From the NCBI RefSeq assembly GCF_014202315.1, contig NZ_JACHGN010000001.1, positions 519,757 through 583,756 of the forward strand: a DNA stretch of 64,000 nucleotides, given 5' to 3'. This document shows, piece by piece, positions 42,801-50,269 of the stretch. A program made the translations under genes and the position numbers. This DNA comes from Thermocatellispora tengchongensis (lineage in GTDB: Bacteria; Actinomycetota; Actinomycetes; Streptosporangiales; Streptosporangiaceae). Each line of letters opens with the position of its first letter. Positions within the stretch are counted from its first letter, which is position 1. A model generated the notes under the pieces. That model worked only from the letters and a program-made list of their open reading frames with translations. It was not told the origin of the DNA and made no database searches.

Positions 42801-42890
42801 CACGAAGCCCCAGAGGGCGCTCAGGGACAGGAGCGGCAGGAGCAGCAACAAGAAGATCTTGAACCGAATCGACCGGTTTCCAGAACCCAT
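39870..42890 (-). CDS. Conservon sensor kinase (CvnA type, NIT domain)
   Basis: A 1006-residue membrane sensor. The first membrane segment is at residues 13-35, the NIT-type sensor region about 45-300 (TDLGLQLQDERARSAVAIS, LTALTDYNEILDQVF, LISGALIDRRLTPGERIAF), the second segment 303-328, then a HAMP-like region. LFRLDHLTTRMRRHAEGLIILS (about 445-470) and a HATPase domain (about 500-620, ELIENATLFSPPGSTV) follow. About 380 C-terminal residues are Pro/Glu/Asp-rich and disordered. ATG 42890 is chosen at the start of the conserved N-terminus; GTG 42896 is close. It is the first gene of the four-gene conservon. Whether nitrate or nitrite is the signal is unknown. Confidence 0.92.
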   Translation of the reverse strand: MGSGNRSIRFKIFLLLLLPLLSLSALWGFVLNLTVGDGAALLRAETLYNTIGVTSTDLGLQLQDERARSAVAISSRVIPSDLAAQRTRTDASVKRFRQAALGEDAAEAVSDEMRVPLNALLDQLDRLPQIRTAIDEGTSDRLTALTDYNEILDQVFRVYDQLSAVPDLSIFQQAAAMQAMGNAYEYIARENALISGALIDRRLTPGERIAFTEYVSNRRLLHARGLSALDAELRRPYENVLYSSTFKQFADLERQIITETDAANGRLDADAERWRAAAQSVSVSLDRLGASSSAILTDRATSIATGILVRIAIAGGVGLIAVVASIIISVRFGRRLARELAGLRRTAMDLANVHLPSVVERLRRAEPVDIEAEAPPIKATGSIEIRDVAQAFASVQRTAIQAAVGQAELRRGVSQVFVNLARRKQTLLHKQFTLLDGMQRRTEDPDTLEDLFRLDHLTTRMRRHAEGLIILSGAVPGRAWRRPVPVIDVLRAAVSEVEDYTRVTVLPAPAAAVIGSAVADVTHLLAELIENATLFSPPGSTVTVRGDTVANGFAVEVEDRGLGLHPEEYAAINARLAEPPEFDLADSDRLGLFVVGRLAARHGIRVMLRASPYGGTTAIVLLPRTLVADLDNPVAGPAAIAAGPGPAQGPGPHGGPSTIAATALPQRTDRGGPQRTDRGGAGQPRRAERPRRTERADRPRRAERPAVRRAADPDARRPRPAGDGGEEILTPSNSDLFTPRPAQRPPAPAAPPAERSPFTPLRPPGTPGPLAAPTTAEALDFTDATDATDSADSADSAALEGAVGTAHASDDGDRRPENGSPPPPLPSRRGGVALTVVNGTPEPEPEEPAEAGTDDEDAAREPHGPVRSAPAAGAHAGLPKRVRQAHMAPQLRKTPHDRPDAGERADVPGSAHVSGSAASPGRADASDGADGEREGERTGGEARADHKVEYSEPPEHTGSEGSGGPSAERSPDEVRALFSAFQQGVRRGREEASDYVHHTTGDKRDE

Positions 42891-43021
42891 GCCCACTCGT
42901 CCCAACTTCTGAGTGTGTGGAGGCTCGTGCCTAGATCTCAGTGATTTATGCGTAAATGTGCCTCCAGAAGATCGCACAGGAGACTAGCACTGAATAGGGT
43001 TTCGGCGCAGTGGAGGCGCGG

Positions 43022-43822
43022 ATGATAACTGTGATTACCGGTGTGGGGACCGGCATCGGCGGAGCCGCGGCACGGGCCCTCGCCGAGCGCGGTCACCAGG
43101 TCGTTCTCGTCGGCCGCACCCCGGCGAAGGTGGCCGCGGTGGCGGCCGGGCTGGCCGGGACCGGACGCCCGCCGCTGACCTTGACGTGTGACTACACCCG
43201 GCTTGACGATGTGCGCAAACTGGCGGCGGAGATCCGCGAGCGGGTGGATCGCATCGACGTGCTGGTCAACAACGCGGGCGTGATGACCACCAGGCGCACG
43301 CTCACCCCCGACGGGCACGAAACCATGATCCAGGTCAACCACCTGGCCCCGTTCCTGCTGACCACCCTCCTCCTCGACCACCTCGCCGACGGCGGCCGGG
43401 TGATCACCACCACCTCCCGCGCCGCCAAGACCGGCCACCTGGACCTCGCCGACCTCGACCGCGAACGCCGCCGCTGGAGCGGCTGGCTCCAGTACGGCGA
43501 CACCAAGCAGGCCAACATCCTGTTCACCGTCGCCCTCGCCCGGCGCGGCGTGGCCGCCACCTGCTTCCACCCCGGAGTGATCAAGACAGAGTTCGCATCT
43601 GGAACATTCTTCATGAAGGTTGTCCATAACCTACCTGGCTATGGCAAATCCCCCGAAGAGGGAGCAAAGACCCTAGTCCACTTAGCAACCACCGAAGACG
43701 GCAAAACAGGCAAAGGGCACTATTTCACAAAATGCCGCCAAGCCCCGCTACCCGCCCGCCTCACTGACCCCACCCTGGCCGAATCCCTCTGGCAAACCTC
43801 CACGACCCTCACCCGTCCCTGA
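43022..43822 (+). CDS. SDR-family dehydrogenase with atypical 3' end
   Basis: A 266-residue SDR of the protochlorophyllide-reductase/retinol-dehydrogenase-like group: TGVGTGIGG cofactor motif, VLVNNAGVMTTRRTLT, the catalytic Ser in ITTTSRAAK and YGDTKQANI with catalytic Tyr/Lys. ATG 43022 follows GGAGG (43012-43016). From about 43585 to 43790 the DNA is visibly lower in GC, with A/T-ending codons including CTA and a TTA (LVHLATT), unlike the first 560 bp. The protein frame stays intact and plausible (SPEEGAKTLVHLA is normal for the family). This may be a mosaic gene. Substrate unknown. Confidence 0.8.
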   Translation: MITVITGVGTGIGGAAARALAERGHQVVLVGRTPAKVAAVAAGLAGTGRPPLTLTCDYTRLDDVRKLAAEIRERVDRIDVLVNNAGVMTTRRTLTPDGHETMIQVNHLAPFLLTTLLLDHLADGGRVITTTSRAAKTGHLDLADLDRERRRWSGWLQYGDTKQANILFTVALARRGVAATCFHPGVIKTEFASGTFFMKVVHNLPGYGKSPEEGAKTLVHLATTEDGKTGKGHYFTKCRQAPLPARLTDPTLAESLWQTSTTLTRP

Positions 43823-44103
43823 GCGCCCCCGCCCGCCGGAGCGCGGTCGCCCGGCCCGCACGCGACCCGGGTCCCGCGTGTCGTGGCGCGGTCGCGCATC
43901 GGTGCCGTCTGCGGCCCCACCCACCACCCCCCGCCCTTCCGGGCGGCCCCCTCCCCGCGATGGTCACCGCCCGCGCGCCCGCGCCGGCCGAACCCACGGG
44001 CATGCGCCGCTAGATCAAGACGGCGGCGCTCCACGCCACCGCACGTCACGGAACGACCGGCCGCCCTCGTCACGGCACCGGACTGACCACGGCCTTGGCG
44101 GCC
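43823..44103. other. Intergenic DNA with no recognisable gene
   Basis: No open frame here has actinomycete-like coding bias plus a start signal. The stretch is GC-rich with short runs of C/G. I see no promoter, hairpin or RNA that I can support. Confidence 0.5.
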
Positions 44104-44178
44104 GATCCCACGCCGTGCCCGATCCCGCGCCACGCCCGATCCCGCGCCGTGCCCGATCCCGCGCCGCGCGCCGCGCCC
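44104..44178. repeat. 17-bp tandem repeat, about four copies
   Basis: GATCCC(A/G)CGCC(GTG/ACG)CCC units start at 44104, 44121 and 44138, with a longer fourth unit at 44155-44178 and a partial GATCTGG after it. Non-coding, near the decayed toxin-antitoxin remnant. Confidence 0.8.
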
Positions 44179-44269
44179 GATCTGGCCGCCGTTCTGGCTG
44201 GGACCACAAGGGGCAGGCCCAGGCACTGGCCACCTGCCTGAGCTGGACGGCGGAGACTCAGGATGGATC

Positions 44270-44475
44270 GAGGGATCAGAAGAGGTCGATGCCGATGTAC
44301 GTGCAGGCCCCAGGCGCGATCGGCGGTCACGTCGTCGGCATGACGACTGAAGGGCAGTCCCGCCTTGACGATCCGGGCCCCCTCGGCGCGGGCCTCACTC
44401 ATCTTCCCTCCGAGTGGCAGGCCGCGCATGGCGTTGCTGAGCCTCGACGAGCGCCGAACCGTCGATGACGATCAC
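44270..44475 (-). pseudogene. Remnant of a PIN-domain (VapC-type) toxin gene
   Basis: A GTG at 44475 opens VIVIDGSALVEA, the classic start of a PIN-domain ribonuclease with its first catalytic Asp. Homology-like sequence then jumps frame (about 44440) to MRGLPLGGKMSEARAEGARI and a DRAWGLHV segment, which resembles the middle of VapC proteins (normally L-R-G-x-x-x-G-G-x-x-S-x-x-R-A, then D-R-A-W-x-L-R). The segment between them is missing and the C-terminal third is not recognisable. The toxin is therefore inactivated by deletion and frameshift. The start overlaps the antitoxin stop (GTGA), as in vapBC pairs. Confidence 0.6.
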
Positions 44476-44703
44476 GACTCGCGGATCTTCCGGATCTCGG
44501 TCACGATGTCGTCGTGGCCAGCCCCGCCGCCGAGCGAGCGGAGCGCCTCAAGCCGCTCTCCGATCGTGTCTGGGGGCGGGAGTGGCGGCGACCTCGGTGA
44601 GGATGCCGGCCACATACGCGGACGGCGACATGCGCTTGCGTGCAGCCCGCGCCTTCAGCTCGGCGACCACTTCCGCGTCCAGCCCTCTGACCTGCAAGGT
44701 GGC
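44472..44703 (-). pseudogene. Remnant of a ribbon-helix-helix (VapB/FitA-type) antitoxin gene
   Basis: The minus strand encodes ATLQVRGLDAEVVAELKARA and RKRMSPSAYVAGILTEVAAT, the ribbon-helix-helix domain of VapB/FitA-like antitoxins. After a C-rich run (about 44575) the frame changes to PPDTIGERLEALRSLGGGAG and HDDIVTEIRKIRES, the normal antitoxin tail that binds the toxin. The start codon position is occupied by CAC before ATLQ, so the start also appears lost or moved to an upstream GTG. It is next to the PIN remnant and clearly its former partner. Confidence 0.65.
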
Positions 44704-44805
44704 GTGAGATGCGCACACCGCTACCGCCGCGGCTCCTGGGGGTTCTCGGGGTGTTCACCTGGTGTTTCGGGGGTGGTCGGGTGAGGGGGGTACGGTCCCG
44801 GGTTC

Positions 44806-45888
44806 GTGGATACGGAGTCTCGGGCGGGCGGGCCGCGTACGTTCCGGGCCGGGGAGTCCGTCGCGGAGCCGGCTCCCGGGGCCGTCGCCCCGAGCGGGAA
44901 GGTTCGCGATCCGTTCTTCGACAACGCCAAGTTCCTGGCGATCATTCTGGTGGTGTCGGGCCACCTGATCGAGGACCTGCGCGACGTGGCGGCCGCGCAC
45001 GCGGTCTACTTCTACGTCTACCTGTTCCACATGCCGCTGTTCATCGTGCTCAGCGGCTATCTGTCGCGGAACTTCACCTTCTCCTCGGGTAAGGCCCGCA
45101 AGCTGATCAGCGCGCTCGCCGTCCCGTACGTGCTGTTCGAGATCGCCTACAACATCCCCAGGATCCTGCTGTACGGCACCTGGAGCATCAGCCTGCTCGA
45201 CCCGTACTACCTGACCTGGTTCCTGATGTCGCTGTTCCTGTGGCGGCTCTCGACGCCGGTGTGGCAGCAGCTCCGGTGGCCGTTGCTGATCGCCGTCGGG
45301 CTGTCGGTGCTGTCGGGGATGAGCAACCTGCCGGACGAGCTGTCGATGAACCGCACCCTCGGCCTGCTGCCGTTCTACGTGCTCGGGCTGATGCTGCGGC
45401 CGGAGCACTTCGAGTTCCTGCGCCGCCGTCCGGTGCGGATCGCCGGGGCGGCGGTGCTCGCGGGCGGGCTGGCGGTGGCGTTCGCCGTGCACGCCGAGAT
45501 TTCCACCGAGTGGATCCGCTGGCGGCACGCCAACTCCGTGATCGGTGTGGACGACCTCACCGGCTCGGCGATCCGGCTCGGGCTGCTGGCGGCGGGGGCG
45601 CTCCTCGTGGCCGCGTTCCTCGCCGTCACGCCCAGCCGGACGACCTGGTACTCCGGGCTCGGCGCCGCCACCATGTACGCGTACCTGCTGCACGGCTTCG
45701 TCGTGAAGGTCTTCGAGAGGTTCTACGGCGACTGGGCCGAGACCCTGCCCGGCGTGACCGCCGTGGCCCTGTCGGGCATCGGCATCGCCGCCGTCCTGTG
45801 CTCCCCGCCCGTACGCCGGGTGACCCGCTGGGCGGTCGAGCCCGAGCTTCAGTGGGCCTTCACCCGTATCCGGCGTCCCGCACGGTGA
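44806..45888 (+). CDS. Membrane acyltransferase (family 3)
   Basis: A 360-residue integral membrane protein with about ten hydrophobic segments. It has the acyltransferase-3 opening FFDNAKFLAIILVVSGHLIE with the catalytic-type His, followed by FHMPLFIVLSGYLSRNF. Family members O-acetylate or O-acylate sugars, glycans and antibiotics. GTG 44806 lies 9 nt after a TACGGT -10 box (44791-44796), suggesting a near-leaderless mRNA. No clear operon partner; a role in decorating the surface glycan made by the downstream cluster is possible. Confidence 0.85.
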   Translation: MDTESRAGGPRTFRAGESVAEPAPGAVAPSGKVRDPFFDNAKFLAIILVVSGHLIEDLRDVAAAHAVYFYVYLFHMPLFIVLSGYLSRNFTFSSGKARKLISALAVPYVLFEIAYNIPRILLYGTWSISLLDPYYLTWFLMSLFLWRLSTPVWQQLRWPLLIAVGLSVLSGMSNLPDELSMNRTLGLLPFYVLGLMLRPEHFEFLRRRPVRIAGAAVLAGGLAVAFAVHAEISTEWIRWRHANSVIGVDDLTGSAIRLGLLAAGALLVAAFLAVTPSRTTWYSGLGAATMYAYLLHGFVVKVFERFYGDWAETLPGVTAVALSGIGIAAVLCSPPVRRVTRWAVEPELQWAFTRIRRPAR

Positions 45889-45912
45889 CGCGCGTACGCC
45901 TACTGTGCGACT

Positions 45913-45918
45913 TATAGT
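45913..45918 (+). promoter_or_regulatory. -10 box TATAGT of a leaderless gene
   Basis: TATAGT is the best -10 match in the neighbourhood and ends 6 nt before the ATG at 45925. A TGACGC about 18 bp upstream is a weak -35. Confidence 0.65.
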
Positions 45919-45924
45919 GCTTGC

Positions 45925-46539
45925 ATGACTTCGTACAGTAAGGGGGCTCCTGTGGCGGACGAACTGGCGGGACTGGCGGGGCTGCTGTACGAGCTGGGGC
46001 TCCTCAAGCGGTATCGGCGCACCGGGTGGCTCGTGGCCGGGGTGCGCGACCCCGAGAGCATCGCCGACCACTCCTTCCGCGCCGCCGTGATCGCCAGCGT
46101 GATCGCGGTCCTGGAGGGCGCCGACCCCGAGCGGGCGGCGTTCATGAGCCTGTTCCACGACACTCAGGAGACCCGCACCACCGACGTGCCCCACCTGGCC
46201 AAGCGCTACCTGACCACCACGCCCAACGAGCGCGTGACCGAGGACCAGGTGCGCGGCCTGCCCGAGCCGGTGGCCGCGATGCTGCGCGGCGCGGTCGGCG
46301 AGTACGAGGAGAAGACCACCCCCGAGGCCGTCTGCGCCCGCGACGCCGACAAGCTGGAGTGCCTCATCCAGGCCGTGGAGTACCGCGAGCAGGGCCACCA
46401 GAACGTCCAGCCGTGGATCGACACCTCCCTGGCCGCGCTGCAGACCCCCTCGGCCAAGCGCCTGGCCGACGAAGCCCTGCGCACCGGCTCCCTGACCTGG
46501 CTTCCCCGCGCCCTCAACGGCGGACACGCGGCGCACTGA
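45925..46539 (+). CDS. HD-domain hydrolase, YfbR/HDDC2-like
   Basis: A 204-residue HD-domain protein. The metal-binding pattern is H in SIADHSFRAAV, HD in SLFHDTQETRTTD and D in CARDADKLECL. YfbR/HDDC2-type enzymes are 5'-deoxynucleotidases, the probable activity. The ATG follows a TATAGT -10 box directly (leaderless), so it is transcribed independently of the acyltransferase gene. Confidence 0.85.
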   Translation: MTSYSKGAPVADELAGLAGLLYELGLLKRYRRTGWLVAGVRDPESIADHSFRAAVIASVIAVLEGADPERAAFMSLFHDTQETRTTDVPHLAKRYLTTTPNERVTEDQVRGLPEPVAAMLRGAVGEYEEKTTPEAVCARDADKLECLIQAVEYREQGHQNVQPWIDTSLAALQTPSAKRLADEALRTGSLTWLPRALNGGHAAH

Positions 46540-46571
46540 GCGCCCGCGCCCGGCTGGGCGTCCGCTGAGCG

Positions 46572-48467
46572 TCAGCGGGTGAGCGCGTCCACGGCGCGGT
46601 AGGCGGCGGTTATGGCGGCGTCCACCGAGGGCGACGGCACGGCGTCGGCGTTGGCCATGGCGATCCGGCCGAAGGGGCGGCGGGCCGTTTCGGCCGGGGT
46701 GGGGGAGTCGGGGTGGAAGGGGTGCCACGGGCGGGTGTAGTCGGGGGCGTAGCCGTGGCCCCAGCGGTTGACGACGATGGCCTCGATGTCGCGGGCCGGG
46801 TCGAAGCCGGCCGGGGCGAGCAGCCGGGCGAGCTGCTCGCGCAGGGAGTATTCGAGATAGTCGTACGGCGTGCGGATCAGCTCCCGGCGTCCGGCGGCGG
46901 CGCCCTCGGCGGGCGGCAGGCCGGCGACGGTGGGCACCCGGGTCAGGTGGATGACGGCCGGGTCGCGGGGGTCCGCCGGCGGCCGGTACGCCCCGGCGGC
47001 GACCGGCGTGGCCAGCTCGGCCTGCTGCCAGTACGCCCCCGTGAACCGCACCCGTGAGATCCCCCGCTCCAACCAGGCGGTCCAGTCGCGCACCTGCACG
47101 CTCGCCGAGATCACCGGCAGCTTGACCGCCTGGCGCATGGCGGCGCGCTGGTCGGCGGGCAGCCCGGAGATCAGGTACGGGATCACCATGTGCCAGCAGG
47201 CCATGATGGCCGCCGCCGCCCTGACGGTGCGCACGCGGTGGCCGTCGAAGTAGCCGACCGTTACCGTGCCGCCCGAGTCGTTGCCGGCCATGACGACCGG
47301 GCTGGACAGCCGGATGCGCACCGGGTTGGCCGGGCGGTCCAGCGCCTCGTAGTTGTACTCCGTCGCGTCGTCGGCGCAGGCGAAGCCGGGGACCATCCGC
47401 GAGACCATCAGGGCGACCAGGGCCTGCGCGCCGCCGGGGGCGTGGACGGTCAGGGGCTCCTCCCAGCGGGCCCTGGCCAGCGAGGAGAGGTAGCGCGACG
47501 GCTTGCCCCGGTCCAGGCCCAGGCCGTCGAAGCCGGGGTAGCCCATCGCCCAGGCGTCCAGCGCGCCGAGCGCGTCGGCGCCGTAGCCGAACTCGGCGCT
47601 GGGCATGGTCCGCACGAAGCGGAGCACGTCGGGGTGGACGCCGCACACGTCGCGCAGGAAGCCCGCGTACGTCATGCCGGCCAGCCGCTCCTCCTTCTCC
47701 GGCTCGGACAGGCCGGGCAGCCAGTCGGGCGGGCCGGCGTACAGGCGGACGATCTCGCGCCGCGCCCGCTCGGCCACCGGCAGCTCGGCCGCCCACAGGC
47801 CCACGGCCCGCTCGGGCGACAGGACGACCAGGTGCTCGCGGCCGAAGCTCTCCCGGTCGCAGTAGACCCCGTCGTGCATGCCGAGGCCGGGGTAGAGGCC
47901 GAAGTCGGGCTCGCCGGAGCGGATGCCGAGGTCGCGCAGCAGGTCGCGGCCCTCCGGGCCGTACACGGAGAAGGCGCCGCCCTCGCGGGAGCCGCCGGGG
48001 GCGATGAGCGGACCGGCGCGGCCCTGCGGCCGGAACGTGTTGCGCCGCGCCTGCCCGCCGATCTCGTCGTGGTTGTCCAGGATGAGCACCCGCGCGGCCG
48101 GGTCGCGGCGCAGCCACCGGTACGCCGACGTCAGCCCGCTGATCCCGGCCCCGACGACCACCAGGTCGTACTCCTCGCCGGTGGGCTCGGGGGTGCCGGC
48201 GTACGGCCAGAAGCGCCCGTCGCGCAGCGCGTGCGGCACCGCGACGGCGTCCGGCGTACTGCCGCGCACCTCCAGGGCCGGAGGCGGCGCGTGCCGTTCC
48301 GGGACCGCCCGCGGCCTGCCGGAGCCGGACTCGGGGGCGAAGCCGGGCAGCCCGAAGGTGGTCGCGGCGGTGGCCGTGGCCACGCCGTCGAGGAAGTCCC
48401 TCCGCGTGATCGGGCGGCTCATGCCGAGTTCCCGCGACAGATCGGTCATGACGCCGATCATGGTCAT
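46572..48467 (-). CDS. Tat-exported FAD oxidoreductase, spermidine-dehydrogenase-like
   Basis: A 631-residue flavoprotein. A twin-arginine signal (ITRRDFLDGVATATAATTFG) sits at about residues 20-40. The FAD dinucleotide motif is LVVVGAGISGLTSAYRWL followed by ILDNHDEIGGQARRNTF. Overall length and the motif FGYGADALGALDAW resemble periplasmic spermidine dehydrogenases (SpdH). The ATG at 48467 has GGGGTGA at distance; ATG 48449 or 48422 would shorten the signal peptide. It is divergent from the NfeD-like/flotillin operon. Substrate is inferred by similarity only. Confidence 0.8.
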   Translation of the reverse strand: MTMIGVMTDLSRELGMSRPITRRDFLDGVATATAATTFGLPGFAPESGSGRPRAVPERHAPPPALEVRGSTPDAVAVPHALRDGRFWPYAGTPEPTGEEYDLVVVGAGISGLTSAYRWLRRDPAARVLILDNHDEIGGQARRNTFRPQGRAGPLIAPGGSREGGAFSVYGPEGRDLLRDLGIRSGEPDFGLYPGLGMHDGVYCDRESFGREHLVVLSPERAVGLWAAELPVAERARREIVRLYAGPPDWLPGLSEPEKEERLAGMTYAGFLRDVCGVHPDVLRFVRTMPSAEFGYGADALGALDAWAMGYPGFDGLGLDRGKPSRYLSSLARARWEEPLTVHAPGGAQALVALMVSRMVPGFACADDATEYNYEALDRPANPVRIRLSSPVVMAGNDSGGTVTVGYFDGHRVRTVRAAAAIMACWHMVIPYLISGLPADQRAAMRQAVKLPVISASVQVRDWTAWLERGISRVRFTGAYWQQAELATPVAAGAYRPPADPRDPAVIHLTRVPTVAGLPPAEGAAAGRRELIRTPYDYLEYSLREQLARLLAPAGFDPARDIEAIVVNRWGHGYAPDYTRPWHPFHPDSPTPAETARRPFGRIAMANADAVPSPSVDAAITAAYRAVDALTR

Positions 48468-48622
48468 CTCGGCGAATCACCCCAGGTCCCCGCGCGGCGG
48501 GCACAGGAACATTTTGCGCACCCTATTACGGCGCTATTCGCAGACCGCCTCGCTGTGCGAGGCTTGGATCAGGTGGAGTGCGAACGGCTTGCGCCTTTAC
48601 GGGGAGACACGGGGAGACGCGC

Positions 48623-48823
48623 GTGGTCGGTAAGCAGGGCAGGGTCACCGGCCGGATAGGCCCCGGCCTGGTCGGGGAAGTGATGGTGCCTGTACGCGGG
48701 GGCGTGGAGGCGTTCTACGCACATCCCAGCATTCCGGACGAGGAGATCTCCGTCGGGTCGATCGTGGTCGTGGTCGAGTACTTCCCGCCCCGCACGGTGT
48801 ACGTCGCACGCGCCGTCGTCTGA
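48623..48823 (+). CDS. Short NfeD-like OB-fold protein
   Basis: A 66-residue protein without membrane segment. MVGKQGRVTGRIGPGLVGEV then VGSIVVVVEYFPPRTVYVAR resemble the C-terminal OB-fold of NfeD proteins (G..G.v.....P.G.v, then i..G..V.V.......l.V). NfeD proteins partner with flotillins and stomatins, and the flotillin gene follows at 48853, 29 bp downstream. GGGGAG (48611-48616) lies 6 nt before the GTG at 48623. Membrane helices normal in NfeD are missing, so it is a minimal variant or an isolated OB-fold. Confidence 0.7.
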   Translation: MVGKQGRVTGRIGPGLVGEVMVPVRGGVEAFYAHPSIPDEEISVGSIVVVVEYFPPRTVYVARAVV

Positions 48824-48852
48824 CCCACTCTCCCGACCTGTGGAGGCTCCGC

Positions 48853-50223
48853 ATGCCAACGGAGTTCATCGTCATCGGGGGCGTCGTTCTGGTCGCCCTC
48901 TTCGTCCTGATTCTGGTGTTCAAGGCCGTGTGGCGCGTCGCCGAGCCCAACGAGGCGCTGATCATCTCCGGCCTGGGCGCGCGCGGGCGCTCCGACGTCG
49001 CCGACTCCCTGGGCTTCAAGATCGTGACAGGCAAGGGCACGGCGGTGGTGCCCGGCTTCCAGACCGCGCGCCGGCTGCGCCTGGACAGCCGCGCGGCCAA
49101 CCTCCAGGTGTCCTGCGTGACGCAGCAGGGCATCCCGGTGCACGTGCGCGGCGTCGTGATCTACAAGGTGGGCGACGACTTCCACTCGATCGCCAACGCC
49201 GCCCGGCGCTTCCTGGAACAGCAGGACTCCATGAACGGCGCGATCCACGAGCTGTTCACCGGCCACCTGCGCTCGATCATCGGCAACCTGACCGTCGAGG
49301 ATCTGATCCTGAACCGCGAGCGGCTGACCAGCGAGACCCGCAGCAGCGCGGCCGACGAGATGAGCAAGCTGGGCCTGGTGGTCGACTCGCTGCAGATCCA
49401 GGAGATCGACGACGAGACCGGATACATCATCAACCTGGGCAAGCCGCACGCGGCGCGGGTCGCGGCGGCGGCGCGCATCGCCGAGGCCCAGCGCGACCAG
49501 GAGGCGACCGAGGCCGAGCAGGCCGCGGCGGCGCGCAAGGCGGCGGCCGTACGCGACGCGCAGATCCAGCAGGCGGGCTACCAGGCCGAGGTGGACCAGG
49601 CGGCGGCCAAGGCGCGCCAGGCCGGGCCGCTGTCGGAGGCCACGGCCCGGCAGGAGGTCGTGGTGCAGGAGACCCGGGCGGCCGAGCTGGAGGCCGAGCT
49701 CGCCGAGCAGCGGCTCCAGGCGGAGGTGCGCAAGCCCGCCGACGCCCGCGCGTACGAGACGGTGAAGATCTCCCAGGCCGAGCGCGACGCCCGCATCGCG
49801 CACGCCGAGGCCGAGGCGCAGGCCGCCAAGACGGTCGGCCTGGCCCAGGCCGAGGCCGCCAAGGCGCGGGGCCTCGCCGACGCCGAGGCGGCTCGGGCGA
49901 AGGGTCTGGCGGAGGCCGACGCGATCCGGGCGCGGGCCCAGGCGCTGGCGGAGAACCAGGAGGCCGTCATCGCCCAGCAGCTCGCGGAGAACTGGCCCTT
50001 CATCGTGGAGTCGGCGGCCAAGGCGTTCCACAGCGTGGACCACATGGTGGTGCTGAACGGCGCCCAGGGCATGGAGGAGATGCTGGCCAAGGCGCTCACG
50101 CTCGGCGGCACCGGCCTCGGCCTGGCCCGCACCCTGCTCGCGGGCGCCACCCCGGCCCCGGCTCCGGCCGCGGCCGCCGGGAGCCCCAACGGCGCCGAGG
50201 CCAAGGAGCGGCCGGTGGAGTAA
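48853..50223 (+). CDS. Flotillin-like SPFH-domain protein
   Basis: A 456-residue SPFH/flotillin protein. One membrane segment at residues 5-25 (FIVIGGVVLVALFVLILVF), the SPFH domain at about 30-200 (EPNEALIISGLGARGRSDVAD, VPVHV-like segment IPVHVRGVVIYKVGDDFHSI), then a long Ala/Glu-rich coiled coil (about 205-370) with EAEAQAAKTVGLAQAEAAKA, and a C-terminal conserved tail ENWPFIVESAAKAFHSVDHM. Flotillins organise membrane microdomains and cell-wall enzymes. Operon with the NfeD-like gene. A strong hairpin follows. Confidence 0.92.
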   Translation: MPTEFIVIGGVVLVALFVLILVFKAVWRVAEPNEALIISGLGARGRSDVADSLGFKIVTGKGTAVVPGFQTARRLRLDSRAANLQVSCVTQQGIPVHVRGVVIYKVGDDFHSIANAARRFLEQQDSMNGAIHELFTGHLRSIIGNLTVEDLILNRERLTSETRSSAADEMSKLGLVVDSLQIQEIDDETGYIINLGKPHAARVAAAARIAEAQRDQEATEAEQAAAARKAAAVRDAQIQQAGYQAEVDQAAAKARQAGPLSEATARQEVVVQETRAAELEAELAEQRLQAEVRKPADARAYETVKISQAERDARIAHAEAEAQAAKTVGLAQAEAAKARGLADAEAARAKGLAEADAIRARAQALAENQEAVIAQQLAENWPFIVESAAKAFHSVDHMVVLNGAQGMEEMLAKALTLGGTGLGLARTLLAGATPAPAPAAAAGSPNGAEAKERPVE

Positions 50224-50269
50224 CCGGCGGCGCCTGTGCCGAGGGTGGCGCTCATGGCACGGCGCTCGT

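Noticed and set aside
43823-44805. Insertion sequence remnant in the gene-poor region
   Set aside because: I found no transposase motif, terminal inverted repeat or target duplication. The readable parts are a decayed TA pair and a 17-bp repeat.
44755-48504. A minus-strand open frame of about 1250 codons covering the acyltransferase, HD protein and flavoprotein
   Set aside because: Translation is low-complexity Arg/Pro/Gly. The flavoprotein is read in another frame with intact FAD motifs.
48547-48563. GCCTCG-CTGTG-CGAGGC hairpin upstream of the NfeD-like gene as a riboswitch or terminator
   Set aside because: A 6-bp stem of this kind is expected by chance in this GC content and nothing else supports an RNA element.
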